From positions 186,001 through 250,000 of the forward strand of contig NZ_LQXA01000035.1 of NCBI RefSeq assembly GCF_001618005.1: a DNA stretch of 64,000 nucleotides, in the 5' to 3' direction. This document shows, piece after piece, positions 26,647-34,987 of this stretch. The position numbers and the translations under genes were made by a program. Position 1 is the stretch's first letter. Every line of letters begins with the position of its first letter. The DNA comes from Clavibacter tessellarius (lineage in GTDB: Bacteria > Actinomycetota > Actinomycetes > Actinomycetales > Microbacteriaceae). Under the pieces are notes generated by a model that saw only the letters and a program-made list of their open reading frames with translations, did not search any database and had not been told where the DNA came from.

Positions 26647-27888
26647 ATGACCACCCCCAAGAAGATCGTCGTCACCGGCATCGGCGCGACGTCGCCCCTC
26701 GGCGGCACCGCCGAGGAGACCTGGCAGGCGCTCCTCCGCGGCGAGTCGGGCATCACCACCCTCGAGCAGGACTGGGTGGCGAAGTGGGACATCCCCGTGA
26801 CGTTCGCCGGCCAGGCGAAGGTGCCCTCCTCCGAGGTCATGGCGCGCATCGAGACCAAGCGCCTCGACCCGTCCAGCCAGTTCGCCCTCACGGCCGCGCG
26901 TGAGGCCTGGGCCGACGCGGGATCCCCCGAGGTCGACCCGCTGCGCTTCGCCGTCGACTGGGCCACCGGCATCGGCGGCGTGTGGACCCTGCTCGACGCC
27001 TGGGACACCCTCCGCGAGAAGGGCCCGCGCCGCGTCCTCCCCATGACCGTCCCCATGCTCATGCCCAACGGACCGGCCGCGGCGGTCGGCATGGACCTCG
27101 GTGCGCGCGCCGGCATCCAGACCGTCGTCTCCGCCTGCGCGTCGAGCACCGAGTCGATCGCCAGCGCCTACGCGCACCTCCAGGCGGGCCGCGCGGACAT
27201 CATCGTGGCCGGCGGCTCCGAGGCTTCCATCCACCCGCTGCCCATCGCGTCGTTCGCGGCGATGCAGGCCCTCTCGAAGCGCAACGACGACCCCGCGGGC
27301 GCCTCGCGTCCCTACGACATCTCGCGGGACGGCTTCGTCCTCGGCGAGGGCGGTGCCGCGCTCGTGCTCGAGACCGAGGAGCACGCCATGGCGCGCGGGG
27401 CCCGCATCTACGCGGAGCTCGTCGGCGGCGCGGTCACCAGCGACGCGTTCCACATCACGGCGCCCGACCCCGAGGGGACGGCGGCCGCGCGCGCCATGAT
27501 CGCGAGCATCGAGGGCGCGGGCTACTCGCGCGGCGACGTCTCGCACATCAACGTCCACGCGACCAGCACGCCGGTCGGCGACATCGCGGAGTACAAGGCG
27601 CTCGAGCGCGTGTTCGGCGAGGCGGTGCACGGCATCCCCGTGAGCGCGACGAAGGCGTCCACCGGGCACCTGCTCGGCGGCGCCGGCGCGATCGAGGCGG
27701 TCTTCACGGTGAAGGCCCTCGCCGAGCGCACCGCTCCCCCGACGATCAACCTCACGGAGCTGGATCCCGACATCCGGCTCGACGTCGTGACGTCGCCGCG
27801 TCCCCTCGGCGACGGCGACCTGCTGGCGATCAGCAACTCGTTCGGCTTCGGCGGGCACAACGCGGTCATCGCGTTCCGCAGCGTCTAG
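26647..27888 (+). CDS. fabF: 3-Oxoacyl-ACP synthase II
   Basis: Elongating beta-ketoacyl-ACP synthase. 413 residues; the active-site triad is C164 (VVSACASSTES), H304 (INVHATSTPVGD) and H341 (ASTGHLLGGAGA). The loop GFGGHN near the C-terminus is present. The ATG follows GGAGACGCC. It ends the FAS II operon; a 25-bp terminator follows 5 nt after the stop. In Streptomyces the next gene would be DUF3145, but here a membrane polymer gene is in between. Confidence 0.95.
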   Translation: MTTPKKIVVTGIGATSPLGGTAEETWQALLRGESGITTLEQDWVAKWDIPVTFAGQAKVPSSEVMARIETKRLDPSSQFALTAAREAWADAGSPEVDPLRFAVDWATGIGGVWTLLDAWDTLREKGPRRVLPMTVPMLMPNGPAAAVGMDLGARAGIQTVVSACASSTESIASAYAHLQAGRADIIVAGGSEASIHPLPIASFAAMQALSKRNDDPAGASRPYDISRDGFVLGEGGAALVLETEEHAMARGARIYAELVGGAVTSDAFHITAPDPEGTAAARAMIASIEGAGYSRGDVSHINVHATSTPVGDIAEYKALERVFGEAVHGIPVSATKASTGHLLGGAGAIEAVFTVKALAERTAPPTINLTELDPDIRLDVVTSPRPLGDGDLLAISNSFGFGGHNAVIAFRSV

Positions 27889-27893
27889 CCCGC

Positions 27894-27947
27894 CACCGCA
27901 CGCGAAGAGGCCCCGACCAGCAGGTCGGGGCCTCTTCGCGTGCGGTG
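27894..27947. terminator. Bidirectional terminator after fabF
   Basis: A perfect 25-bp stem (27894-27918 with 27923-27947) with loop AGCA. It lies between the convergent fabF and ligase-like genes and should stop transcription from either side. No T-run is visible. Confidence 0.8.
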
Positions 27948-27990
27948 CCCGGAGAAGATGACCGGGACTCTCGCGGGACGCGCTGACGGG

Positions 27991-29433
27991 TCAGGCCTGC
28001 ATCCGCATCCCGGTGCTCCCCGCCGGACCGGGTGTCAGGCGGTGCGCGATGGCGGCCGGTTCCTCGTCGGATGCGGACGGCGTCCCCTGCAGCGTCTTCG
28101 CGTGCAGGCCGCTCGCGATCGCGACCGTCGCGAGGAGCAGGGTGAATCCGAAGCCGCGGTCCTCGAGCGGCGTGCCGAAGGGGATGTTGCAGAGCATCAC
28201 CAGGAGCAGGCCCCACCACGCGGTCGTGGCGGGAGAGGGGCCCATGGCGCGCGTGGCCTTCCAGATCGACCAGCCCATCGCGGCGATGAAGGCCGCGACG
28301 GCTGCCGTGCCGAGCCAGCCCAGGCGGACGACCGTCAGGAGCGGGGTGTCGAGGACGATGGGGATGGTGTAGCCGAGCCCCATGCCGAACACCGGGCTGC
28401 TGTCGATGAGGCCCGTGGCCACGACGTAGGCGTTCTGCCTGATGGCATACGACTGGTCCGCACCGCCCTGGCCGTTGAGGACGGTCAGGGACGCCCGGAT
28501 GCGGCTCTGCAGGAAGTCCGGATCCGCGATCGCCACGGAGGCGACGATCGGGAAGACCAGACCTGCCAGGACACCGCCGATCACGAGGAGCCCGAGCATC
28601 TTGCCCGGCGGCACGCGCATGCTCCGCTGGAGGCCCAGGACGGCGAAGACGGCCGCGAACACGATGAGGTTGGTGCGCGTGCCCGTGATCAGCATCGCGA
28701 TGGGGATCCCGACGACGGGCACCAGCCAGAGGATGCGCGCCAGCCGCTTCTCCGCGTGGAACACCATGACGAGCGCCAGCGCGAAGGCGAAGGACGGCAG
28801 CATCAGGCTCGAGAGGATGAACCGACCCGTGGAGAGGGCGGTGACGCCCCGCCGGTCGAGCCAGTCGAAGGCGAATCCGACGGCCGCCACGAGTCCGAGG
28901 ACACCCACGAGGGGGTACGTGATCCGGGGCGGGATGTCGCGTCCGGCGTCGAGCCCGATGACCGGACCCAGCACGATGAGGAGGTAGAAGATCGCCTGCC
29001 GGCCGAAGGTGCCCAGGTCGGAGCCCTCGGGTGAGGCGAGGAAGCTCAGGCTCACGATCGCGAGCAGGGCCAGTCCGACCCACACCAGCGACTTGAAGTG
29101 GCGCGCGTACGAGGGGGGCGAGGCGATGAGGCGCACCACGGACACCGCGGCGCACACGACGAGCAGTCCCGCGTAGACGATCTTGTTGGCGCTCAGGTCG
29201 CCGCTCGAGCCGAGCACGAGCAGGCCTCCGACGACGACGAAGAGGAACCGGACCACGGAGTTGCGGATGATGAAGAACAGCACGATCGGCGCCAGCCCGA
29301 CGGCGGTGCCGACGAACGGGTCCCAGGCGAGGACGTACGTCGACCCGAGGATCCACAGGGCGCAGCCGAGCACGAGGGCCGGGCTCGAGAGGCCGGCCAG
29401 GCCGGCGGTTCGGGTCGAGAGTCGTTCCCGCAT
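27991..29433 (-). CDS. O-antigen ligase/polymerase-like membrane protein
   Basis: 480 residues with about 12 membrane spans. A long loop between spans in the C-terminal third holds SRIRASLTVLNGQGGADQSY and AYVVATGLIDSSPVFGMGLG; the pattern RxxxxxxG...P(V/F)xGxGxG is characteristic of the Wzy_C/WaaL superfamily. It could polymerise or ligate the exopolysaccharide made by the locus at 35-51 kb, which has no polymerase of its own; that link is inference. It lies between fabF and DUF3145, two genes adjacent in Streptomyces, so it looks like an insertion. The 218-nt gap upstream shows no gene. Confidence 0.8.
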   Translation of the reverse strand: MRERLSTRTAGLAGLSSPALVLGCALWILGSTYVLAWDPFVGTAVGLAPIVLFFIIRNSVVRFLFVVVGGLLVLGSSGDLSANKIVYAGLLVVCAAVSVVRLIASPPSYARHFKSLVWVGLALLAIVSLSFLASPEGSDLGTFGRQAIFYLLIVLGPVIGLDAGRDIPPRITYPLVGVLGLVAAVGFAFDWLDRRGVTALSTGRFILSSLMLPSFAFALALVMVFHAEKRLARILWLVPVVGIPIAMLITGTRTNLIVFAAVFAVLGLQRSMRVPPGKMLGLLVIGGVLAGLVFPIVASVAIADPDFLQSRIRASLTVLNGQGGADQSYAIRQNAYVVATGLIDSSPVFGMGLGYTIPIVLDTPLLTVVRLGWLGTAAVAAFIAAMGWSIWKATRAMGPSPATTAWWGLLLVMLCNIPFGTPLEDRGFGFTLLLATVAIASGLHAKTLQGTPSASDEEPAAIAHRLTPGPAGSTGMRMQA

Positions 29434-29651
29434 GGTGTCGTCGCCGATCTCGCTGTGCTCGTCGCACGTCCGGTAGGAGGGATTGCCCGCGAAGCCATCC
29501 GGTCGGACTGCGCTCCGCGTGCCCCGAGCATCGCCGGCGAGGCCCCCCGGTCTCTTCACGTGGAACCTATCACGCACCGTCGGCGCCGTCGGGCCGGGCG
29601 GTCGGCGTCGTTCGGCGGCGGACGGGAGGAGGCGCCCGCCGCGCGTACGGG

Positions 29652-30170
29652 TCAGCCGACCTTGTGCAACCAGACCACGGGGCTGAAGTCGCTCGCGTGG
29701 CGGAACGCCTCGAGCTCGTCGTCCCAGGCCTGTCCCATGGCGAGGCGGAGCTCGCGGTGCAGCTCCAGGGTGTTGGAGCCGGCGACGTCGAGGGCGTAGC
29801 GGATCCTGTCCTCGGGGATGACGGTGTTGCCCGCCGTGTCGGTCTGGGCGAAGAAGACGCCGAGGTCGGGCGTGTGCATCCACCGGCCCCCGTCCCGGCC
29901 GGGACCCGCGTCCTCGGTGACCTCGTAGCGCAGGTGCTCCCACCCGCGGAGGCCGCTGGCGATGGCGGCGCCGGACCCCTCCGGGCCCTCCCAGTAGTAC
30001 TCCGCGCGCATCGCGCCCTTCAGCACGGGCTGCGGATCCCAGGTGAAGTTCACGGCATGACCGAGCGCGCGACCCGCTGCCCATTCGACATGGGGGCAGA
30101 GCGCGCGAGGAGAGGAGTGCACGTAGAGCACTCCTCGAGCCGGTCTTGAGTTGGCGACGGGTGCTTCCAT
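29652..30170 (-). CDS. DUF3145 family protein
   Basis: 172 residues of the actinobacteria-specific DUF3145 family (SCO2391 in Streptomyces sits just after fabF). The sequence shows RGVLYVHSSPRALCPHVEWA at the N-terminus, HAVNFTWDPQP and HASDFSPVVWLHKVG at the C-terminus. It is soluble; the function is unknown, but its persistent linkage to fatty-acid genes suggests a connected role. The ATG at 30170 has an excellent ribosome-binding site, GGAGGAGACCC. It is divergent from the padR gene across 269 nt in which nothing else is recognised. Confidence 0.9.
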   Translation of the reverse strand: MEAPVANSRPARGVLYVHSSPRALCPHVEWAAGRALGHAVNFTWDPQPVLKGAMRAEYYWEGPEGSGAAIASGLRGWEHLRYEVTEDAGPGRDGGRWMHTPDLGVFFAQTDTAGNTVIPEDRIRYALDVAGSNTLELHRELRLAMGQAWDDELEAFRHASDFSPVVWLHKVG

Positions 30171-30439
30171 GGGTCTCCTCCATCCGATCAGATGCGTCTT
30201 CCCCAACGATCTGCGTGCGATGGACGAGCTCCACACCTGCCGGTGCGGCCGGCGCGGACGCCGACGGTCCTCATCATGGCGGGTGATCCTGGGGATCGGC
30301 AACATCGCGGACGCGACGCGCCGAGGGAGACGTCATCCGGGCGATCGGGCGCCGGGGACGGCGGCGGGTCCCCCGGGCGTGCATGCCGGGAATGCCTATG
30401 CTCCAGGGGGCGGCCCGCCGGGCCGGGGGCGGAGGACGC

Positions 30440-31027
30440 ATGTCGGTGCGGCACGCCCTCCTCGCGATCCTCACCGAGGGCACGTGCTACGGGTACCAGC
30501 TCCGCACGGAGTACACCGCTCGCACCGGGACCGCGGCGCCCCTCAACGTCGGTCAGATCTACAACACCCTCGACCGCCTGGAGCGGGACGGCCTCGTCGT
30601 GAAGGGCACGACCGACGAGGCCGGGCACGTGCCGTACACGATCACGGACGAGGGCCGAGCGGACGTCGGCGCGTGGCTGGACGAGACGATCGGGCCGCCG
30701 GCGACGCGCGACGAGCTGCTCGTGAAGGTCGCGCTCGCGCTGTCCCTGCCCGGCGCGGACGCGGGCGCCCTGGTCCGTGCCCAACGCGAGCGCTCGCTCG
30801 CGGACGCCCGCGAGCTCGCGCTGTCCCGCGAGGCGCACGACACCGACGTCCCGCTCGCCGTCTCCCTGGCGGCGGACGCGGTGGAGGCCGCCCTGACCGC
30901 GCGGCTCGCCTGGCTCGACGCGGCCGAGCGTCGGATCCTCGACGCCGGTGCCGCGGGCACCCGACCGACGGGCTTCGCCGCCGCCCCGCGACGCGGTCGA
31001 CCCGCGCGACGCGACGCGCAGCCGTAA
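30440..31027 (+). CDS. PadR-family transcriptional regulator
   Basis: 195 residues. The N-terminal winged helix is typical (VRHALLAILTEGTCYGYQL, NVGQIYNTLDRLERDGLVVK, YTITDEGRADV); the C-terminal half is an Ala/Arg-rich dimerisation region like Vir_act_alpha_C. PadR proteins are usually repressors responding to small aromatic or antibiotic ligands; the target here is unknown and no efflux gene adjoins. The ATG at 30440 follows GGAGG. Its stop lies within a 16-bp tandem duplication and it converges on the DUF1684 gene. Confidence 0.85.
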   Translation: MSVRHALLAILTEGTCYGYQLRTEYTARTGTAAPLNVGQIYNTLDRLERDGLVVKGTTDEAGHVPYTITDEGRADVGAWLDETIGPPATRDELLVKVALALSLPGADAGALVRAQRERSLADARELALSREAHDTDVPLAVSLAADAVEAALTARLAWLDAAERRILDAGAAGTRPTGFAAAPRRGRPARRDAQP

Positions 31028-31070
31028 GGCCGCGCAGCCGTAGGGCCGCGGAGCAGGTCCCGAGGGCGGC

Positions 31071-31925
31071 TCAGTGCAGGAGGCCGCCGTCCTTGGCCAG
31101 CACGTTCTTCTCCCCGGCCTCGATGGGCACGGCGAAGCGGTTCTGCTTCGGCGGCATCGGGCAGTTGAAGTTGTAGCTGAACGCGCACGGCGGGAGGTAG
31201 GCGCGGTTGAAGTCCAGCGTGATCGTGCCGTCGGGCGAGGGCGCCACCATCAGGAAGCGGCCCACCCCGTACGTCGACTCGCCGCTCGTGGCGTCGGAGA
31301 AGACGAGCAGGAGCGCGCGGCCCTCGCGGAACGCGGCGAGCGAGTACTCCACGCCGTCCTTGGTGAACGTGATCTCGCCGGGGACCACCTTGTCCTTGGT
31401 CGCCCCGTCGTCCTTGAGATGCTCGAAGCCCATCGCGCGTCCGCCCTCGATGGGCGTGAAGTCCGCCGTCACGACCCACTCCTCGGAGTAGGGGAACGCG
31501 TCGATGCCGCCGAAGTCGCGGATCGCCTCGCTCTGCGCGTCCCAGACGCGGAGCGCGTAGGTGCCCTCCTCGCTCGCGATGACGAAGGCGGAGACCGTGT
31601 CGCTCGCGACGACGGTGGAGGGGGCCGCGTCGTCGCGGCCGCGGACGACCGCCTCGCCGTCCACGAGCACGCCGTCCACGATGAGCCCGTCCGATGGGGA
31701 CGCGTGCACGCGCAGGCCGGAGGACCCGGGCTCGAGCGGCGACCAGGTGCCTGGGATGCCGTAGACGGGCTGCGGCGCGGCATCGTGCGAGATCCACTGG
31801 GTGTTGACGAGGGCCAGGTTGCCCTGCGGGAGGACGACCATCTGCTCGCGACGCGCGCGGAAGACGGCGAGGACCTCCGCCGGATCGGTGGGCGCGGGGG
31901 CGACGGGGGCGACGGGATCGGTCAT
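31071..31925 (-). CDS. DUF1684 family protein
   Basis: 284 residues. The C-terminal half has the strongly conserved DUF1684 landmarks: LDFNRAYLPPCAFSYNFNCP and PPKQNRFAVPIEAGEK, together with TYGVGRFLMV. The N-terminal part starts after a short Ala/Pro leader (DPAEVLAVFRARREQMVVLP). There is no signal peptide or span. The family has no established activity. It is convergent with padR and divergent from a small acidic gene. Confidence 0.85.
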   Translation of the reverse strand: MTDPVAPVAPAPTDPAEVLAVFRARREQMVVLPQGNLALVNTQWISHDAAPQPVYGIPGTWSPLEPGSSGLRVHASPSDGLIVDGVLVDGEAVVRGRDDAAPSTVVASDTVSAFVIASEEGTYALRVWDAQSEAIRDFGGIDAFPYSEEWVVTADFTPIEGGRAMGFEHLKDDGATKDKVVPGEITFTKDGVEYSLAAFREGRALLLVFSDATSGESTYGVGRFLMVAPSPDGTITLDFNRAYLPPCAFSYNFNCPMPPKQNRFAVPIEAGEKNVLAKDGGLLH

Positions 31926-32018
31926 GCCCCCATCCTCGCCGCCAGGAGGTCGGCGGCCAAGTCGACGCGGGCCGAATCGGTCGTCGTCGGCGGGGTTCCC
32001 CCGCGCGGGAGGCGGGCG

Positions 32019-32024
32019 TACGGT
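32019..32024 (+). promoter_or_regulatory. -10 hexamer TACGGT, leaderless promoter
   Basis: TACGGT ends 6 nt before the ATG at 32031. No Shine-Dalgarno sequence occurs. Confidence 0.4.
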
Positions 32025-32030
32025 CGGGGC

Positions 32031-32213
32031 ATGAGCACAGACCGAGAGAGCACCTCGACCGACGACGACGGCACGACGACGCACACCGAGGAGCACGTGG
32101 AGTCCTCCTCGATCACCGAGGAGAGCGGGTCCGCGGGATCCACGCCCGACGGCTCGGGCAGCAACACCTCGGAGGGCGAGGACCACGAGGGCGACGTCGG
32201 CTCCGGCGGCTGA
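32031..32213 (+). CDS. Small acidic, disordered protein
   Basis: 60 residues made almost wholly of Ser, Thr, Asp, Glu and Gly, with no hydrophobic core, so it is expected to be intrinsically disordered. The leaderless-type hexamer upstream and a perfect terminator hairpin 20 nt downstream support it as a real transcription unit. The function is unknown. Confidence 0.6.
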   Translation: MSTDRESTSTDDDGTTTHTEEHVESSSITEESGSAGSTPDGSGSNTSEGEDHEGDVGSGG

Positions 32214-32233
32214 TTCCTGCCCACCGCTCCACC

Positions 32234-32266
32234 CGACGCCCGGTCCCCGTGAGGGACCGGGCGTCG
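32234..32266. terminator. Hairpin terminator
   Basis: Perfect 14-bp stem (32234-32247 with 32253-32266), loop CGTGA. It lies between the convergent small acidic gene and the polymerase-like gene. Confidence 0.7.
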
Positions 32267-32287
32267 TCGCATGCGGACGGGGAGGCG

Positions 32288-33958
32288 CTACTTGGCCTGG
32301 GCGTAGTCGTCGACCACCGCGATCGTGACCGGGAAGTCGACCGGCGCATCGCCGAAGAGCAGGCGCCCGGCCTCCGCGGCGGCCTCGGTCACGGCGTCGC
32401 GCACCTCGTCGACGCGGTCGTCGGGTGCGTGGACCATGACCTCGTCGTGCAGGAAGAAGACGAGGTGCGGACGGGACCCGGGCCGTTCGAGCGCGGCGAG
32501 CCGTCGACGCAGGCCGGCGAGCCAGCTCAGCGCCCACTCGGCGGCGGAGCCCTGGACGACGAAGTTCCGCGTGAAGCGGCCCTGGTCGCGCGCCGAGGTG
32601 CGTGCGCGGGCGGCGTCGGCCGGCGACGCCTCGGCGCCCTGACCGCGCTGGCGGACGTCCCGCCACGCGTCGGTGGGAGGCGGGGAGGAGCGGCCGAGCC
32701 GGGTGCTGACGATGCCGCCGCTCTCCCCCACCCGAGCCGCCTGCTCCACGTAGCCGGTGGCCCGCGGGTAGGCGCGGACGAGGCGCGGCATCAACCGGCC
32801 GCTCTCGCCGGAGGTGGCCCCGTACATGGCGCCGAGCATCGCGACCTTGGCGTGCGCTCGGGTGTCGACCACGCCGGCGTCGACGAGCCCCTGGTAGAGG
32901 TCCGTGCCCCGGCCCGCATCGGCCATCGCGCGGTCCTCGGCGAGGGCGGCGAGGATCCGGGGTTCGAGCTGGGCGGCGTCGGCCACCACGAGGCGCCACC
33001 CCCGATCCGCGCGCACGGCCGAGCGGATCTGCCTGGGGAGCTGCAGCGCGCCGCCCCCGCTCGCGGCCCACCGCCCGGTGACCACGCCGCCCGGCACGTA
33101 GCCGGGGTGGAAGCGGCCGTCGCGGATCCACGTCTCCATCCACGTCCAGCCGTTGGCCGTGAGCAGGCGGGACAGCTTCTTGTACTCCAGGAGGGGCGCG
33201 ATGACCGGGTGGTCGATCTCCTGCAGCTCCCACTGCCGCGTGCTGGAGGCGTCGATCCCGGCGCGACGCAGGGAGCGGAGCACGTCGGGCGGGCTGTCGA
33301 CGTTGAGGTCCGGGGCGCGGAGGATCTCCCGGATCCTCGTGCCGAGGCGCAGCAGCGCCGGAGAAGTGCCGCCGGGCGCCGGGCGCGGCCCGAGCGCGTC
33401 GACGAGGAGCGCGTCGTGCACGGCCGTGTCCCACGGGAGGCCGTCGTGCTCCATCTCCGCCGCGACGAGGGCGCCGGCGGACTCCGCCGCCAGCAGCAGG
33501 CGCAGCCGTCCGGGCGCGGCGCTGCCGGCGACGGCCGCGAGCTGGAGACGCAGCTCGGCGACGAGCTCGTCGGCGGATCGCCCCTCGGCCGCGTCGAGGT
33601 CGTCGAAGAGCGTCTCGCCCTGCGCCGGGTCGCGTTCGATGCCCGCGGGGCGGTCCCACGGGCCGGGCGGCGTGCGCGCCAGGGCGCTGTCCGCGGTGAG
33701 GGTGGAGAGGCGGAGGATCGCGTGGCAGAGCCGCAGGTCGTGGCACCGCGCGACGCGGACGCCCGCGGCGAGGAGCGGGCGCGCCCAGGTGCGGGTGTCG
33801 TCGAAGACCCAGCGCGGCGGGTCGGTGGAGCGCTCGCGTTCGGCGGCGACGCGCGGCCAGTCGGCGGATGCCACGTCGCGGGCGGCGACGACCCGGCTCG
33901 TCGCGTCGAGGTCGACGAGCCGCACGCCGTCGGGCGTCCTCGCGACCAGGATGTGCAC
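32288..33958 (-). CDS. Family A DNA polymerase-like protein (3'-5' exonuclease/polymerase)
   Basis: 556 residues, matching the short actinobacterial 'bifunctional 3'-5' exonuclease/DNA polymerase' class, separate from full-length PolA. The polymerase palm motifs are present: motif A VADAAQLEPRILAALAED (aspartate kept), motif B KVAMLGAMYGATSG and motif C FFLHDEVMVHAP with the catalytic HDE. The N-terminal 200 residues occupy the exonuclease position but no clear DEDD carboxylates are seen. There is no 5'-nuclease domain. A role in DNA repair is likely. The GTG start at 33958 is uncertain; CATGAT lies 6 nt upstream, which would fit a leaderless start. Confidence 0.85.
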   Translation of the reverse strand: MHILVARTPDGVRLVDLDATSRVVAARDVASADWPRVAAERERSTDPPRWVFDDTRTWARPLLAAGVRVARCHDLRLCHAILRLSTLTADSALARTPPGPWDRPAGIERDPAQGETLFDDLDAAEGRSADELVAELRLQLAAVAGSAAPGRLRLLLAAESAGALVAAEMEHDGLPWDTAVHDALLVDALGPRPAPGGTSPALLRLGTRIREILRAPDLNVDSPPDVLRSLRRAGIDASSTRQWELQEIDHPVIAPLLEYKKLSRLLTANGWTWMETWIRDGRFHPGYVPGGVVTGRWAASGGGALQLPRQIRSAVRADRGWRLVVADAAQLEPRILAALAEDRAMADAGRGTDLYQGLVDAGVVDTRAHAKVAMLGAMYGATSGESGRLMPRLVRAYPRATGYVEQAARVGESGGIVSTRLGRSSPPPTDAWRDVRQRGQGAEASPADAARARTSARDQGRFTRNFVVQGSAAEWALSWLAGLRRRLAALERPGSRPHLVFFLHDEVMVHAPDDRVDEVRDAVTEAAAEAGRLLFGDAPVDFPVTIAVVDDYAQAK

Positions 33959-34236
33959 TCCCCCATCATGGCGGCCGCCTCCGACGCCGCCGTCCCCGGA
34001 GGCGGGATCCGGATCGCGGCGGTCCGGGATGCGGCCCCTCCACCGCGTAATGCAGGGAAACACCGCACGCGAATCTGCCCGCATCCCCCTTTTGCGCCGC
34101 GGTACCCGCTAGGGTTGCTCACAAGTCGTCAGGTCCTCGAGATCCGCCCGGTCCGCCGGAGTCGTGTCAGAGGGGCAGACGACCTGCGGTCCCGGGTCCC
34201 GGGATCGATGCATCTCTTTTTGAAGGAAATTTCGTC

Positions 34237-34440
34237 ATGGCAACAGGCACCGTCAAGTGGTTCAACGCTGAAAAGGGCTTCGGCTTCATCGCTCCCGACA
34301 ACGGAACCGCGGATGTGTTCGCTCACTACTCCGCGATCGCGACGGGCGGCTACAAGTCGCTCGACGAGAACCAGAAGGTGGAGTTCGAGGTCGCCCAGGG
34401 CCCCAAGGGTCCCCAGGCTGAGAACATCCGCCCGCTCTAA
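34237..34440 (+). CDS. Cold-shock protein, CspA family
   Basis: 67 residues, one OB-fold domain with RNA-binding motifs RNP1 (KGFGFI) and RNP2 (VFAHYS). Acts as RNA chaperone. The ATG has a GAAGGA ribosome-binding site in an AT-richer stretch (CTTTTTGAAGGAAATTT), unusual for this genome. The roughly 120-nt region upstream, after a possible -10 TAGGGT at 34110, could form a long regulatory leader as in other csp genes. A strong terminator follows. Confidence 0.95.
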   Translation: MATGTVKWFNAEKGFGFIAPDNGTADVFAHYSAIATGGYKSLDENQKVEFEVAQGPKGPQAENIRPL

Positions 34441-34485
34441 CGCCACCCGCCCACCCCTGGTGGGCGACGCACGCTGAGCTTCCGG

Positions 34486-34517
34486 GAACGGCTCCGACCA
34501 TGCGGTCGGAGCCGTTC
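34486..34517 (+). terminator. Terminator after cold-shock gene
   Basis: Perfect 14-bp stem (34486-34499 with 34504-34517), loop ATGC, 45 nt after the csp stop. It is followed by TCCCGTT. Confidence 0.8.
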
Positions 34518-34559
34518 TCCCGTTAACGGGTGGCTCCGGGCGTGGGGGATCATGGGGCC

Positions 34560-34847
34560 GTGCCCTCCTACCGCATCACCATGACCGTCGGAGCGCTGCG
34601 GCCGGGCGCCGATCCCGCCGACGTGCTGCCGGCCGCCGCCCGCGAGGCCGCCGCGCGCGCCACGCTCGAGGCGAACGACATCCAGGTCGTGCGGGGCGAG
34701 GCCCGCCTCACCGTCCGCTTCACCGCCGACGACGACGCCATGGCCGAGCGCGTCGCCGGAGCCGTCCGGGCGCGGACCGCGGAGCTCGTCGCCGTCCCGC
34801 GGGCGAGCATCACGCGCCGCGACGGCGGCACGTGGACGCGCATCTGA
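34560..34847 (+). CDS. Hypothetical protein, small alpha/beta
   Basis: 95 residues, not recognised. It begins PSYRITMTVGALRPGADPAD and has an alternating strand-helix pattern (helix about 24-40, strands around NDIQVVRGEARLTVRFTA, helix about 62-75), consistent with a compact alpha/beta domain. There is no signal peptide or span. The GTG start has GGGGGAT 8-9 nt upstream. A short hairpin (34854-34871) follows the stop. Confidence 0.6.
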   Translation: MPSYRITMTVGALRPGADPADVLPAAAREAAARATLEANDIQVVRGEARLTVRFTADDDAMAERVAGAVRARTAELVAVPRASITRRDGGTWTRI

Positions 34848-34987
34848 CCCCGTGATCCGCGTCCGCGGATCGCTGTGCTCCCGTCCGGAGAGCGCCATGC
34901 CGCCGGGCATGCGAGGGGTTCGCCTGTAGTCTCGGATCCTGGAGCCGATGACGCCTCAGGGGGACGCACCATCGGCTTGGGGGGACA

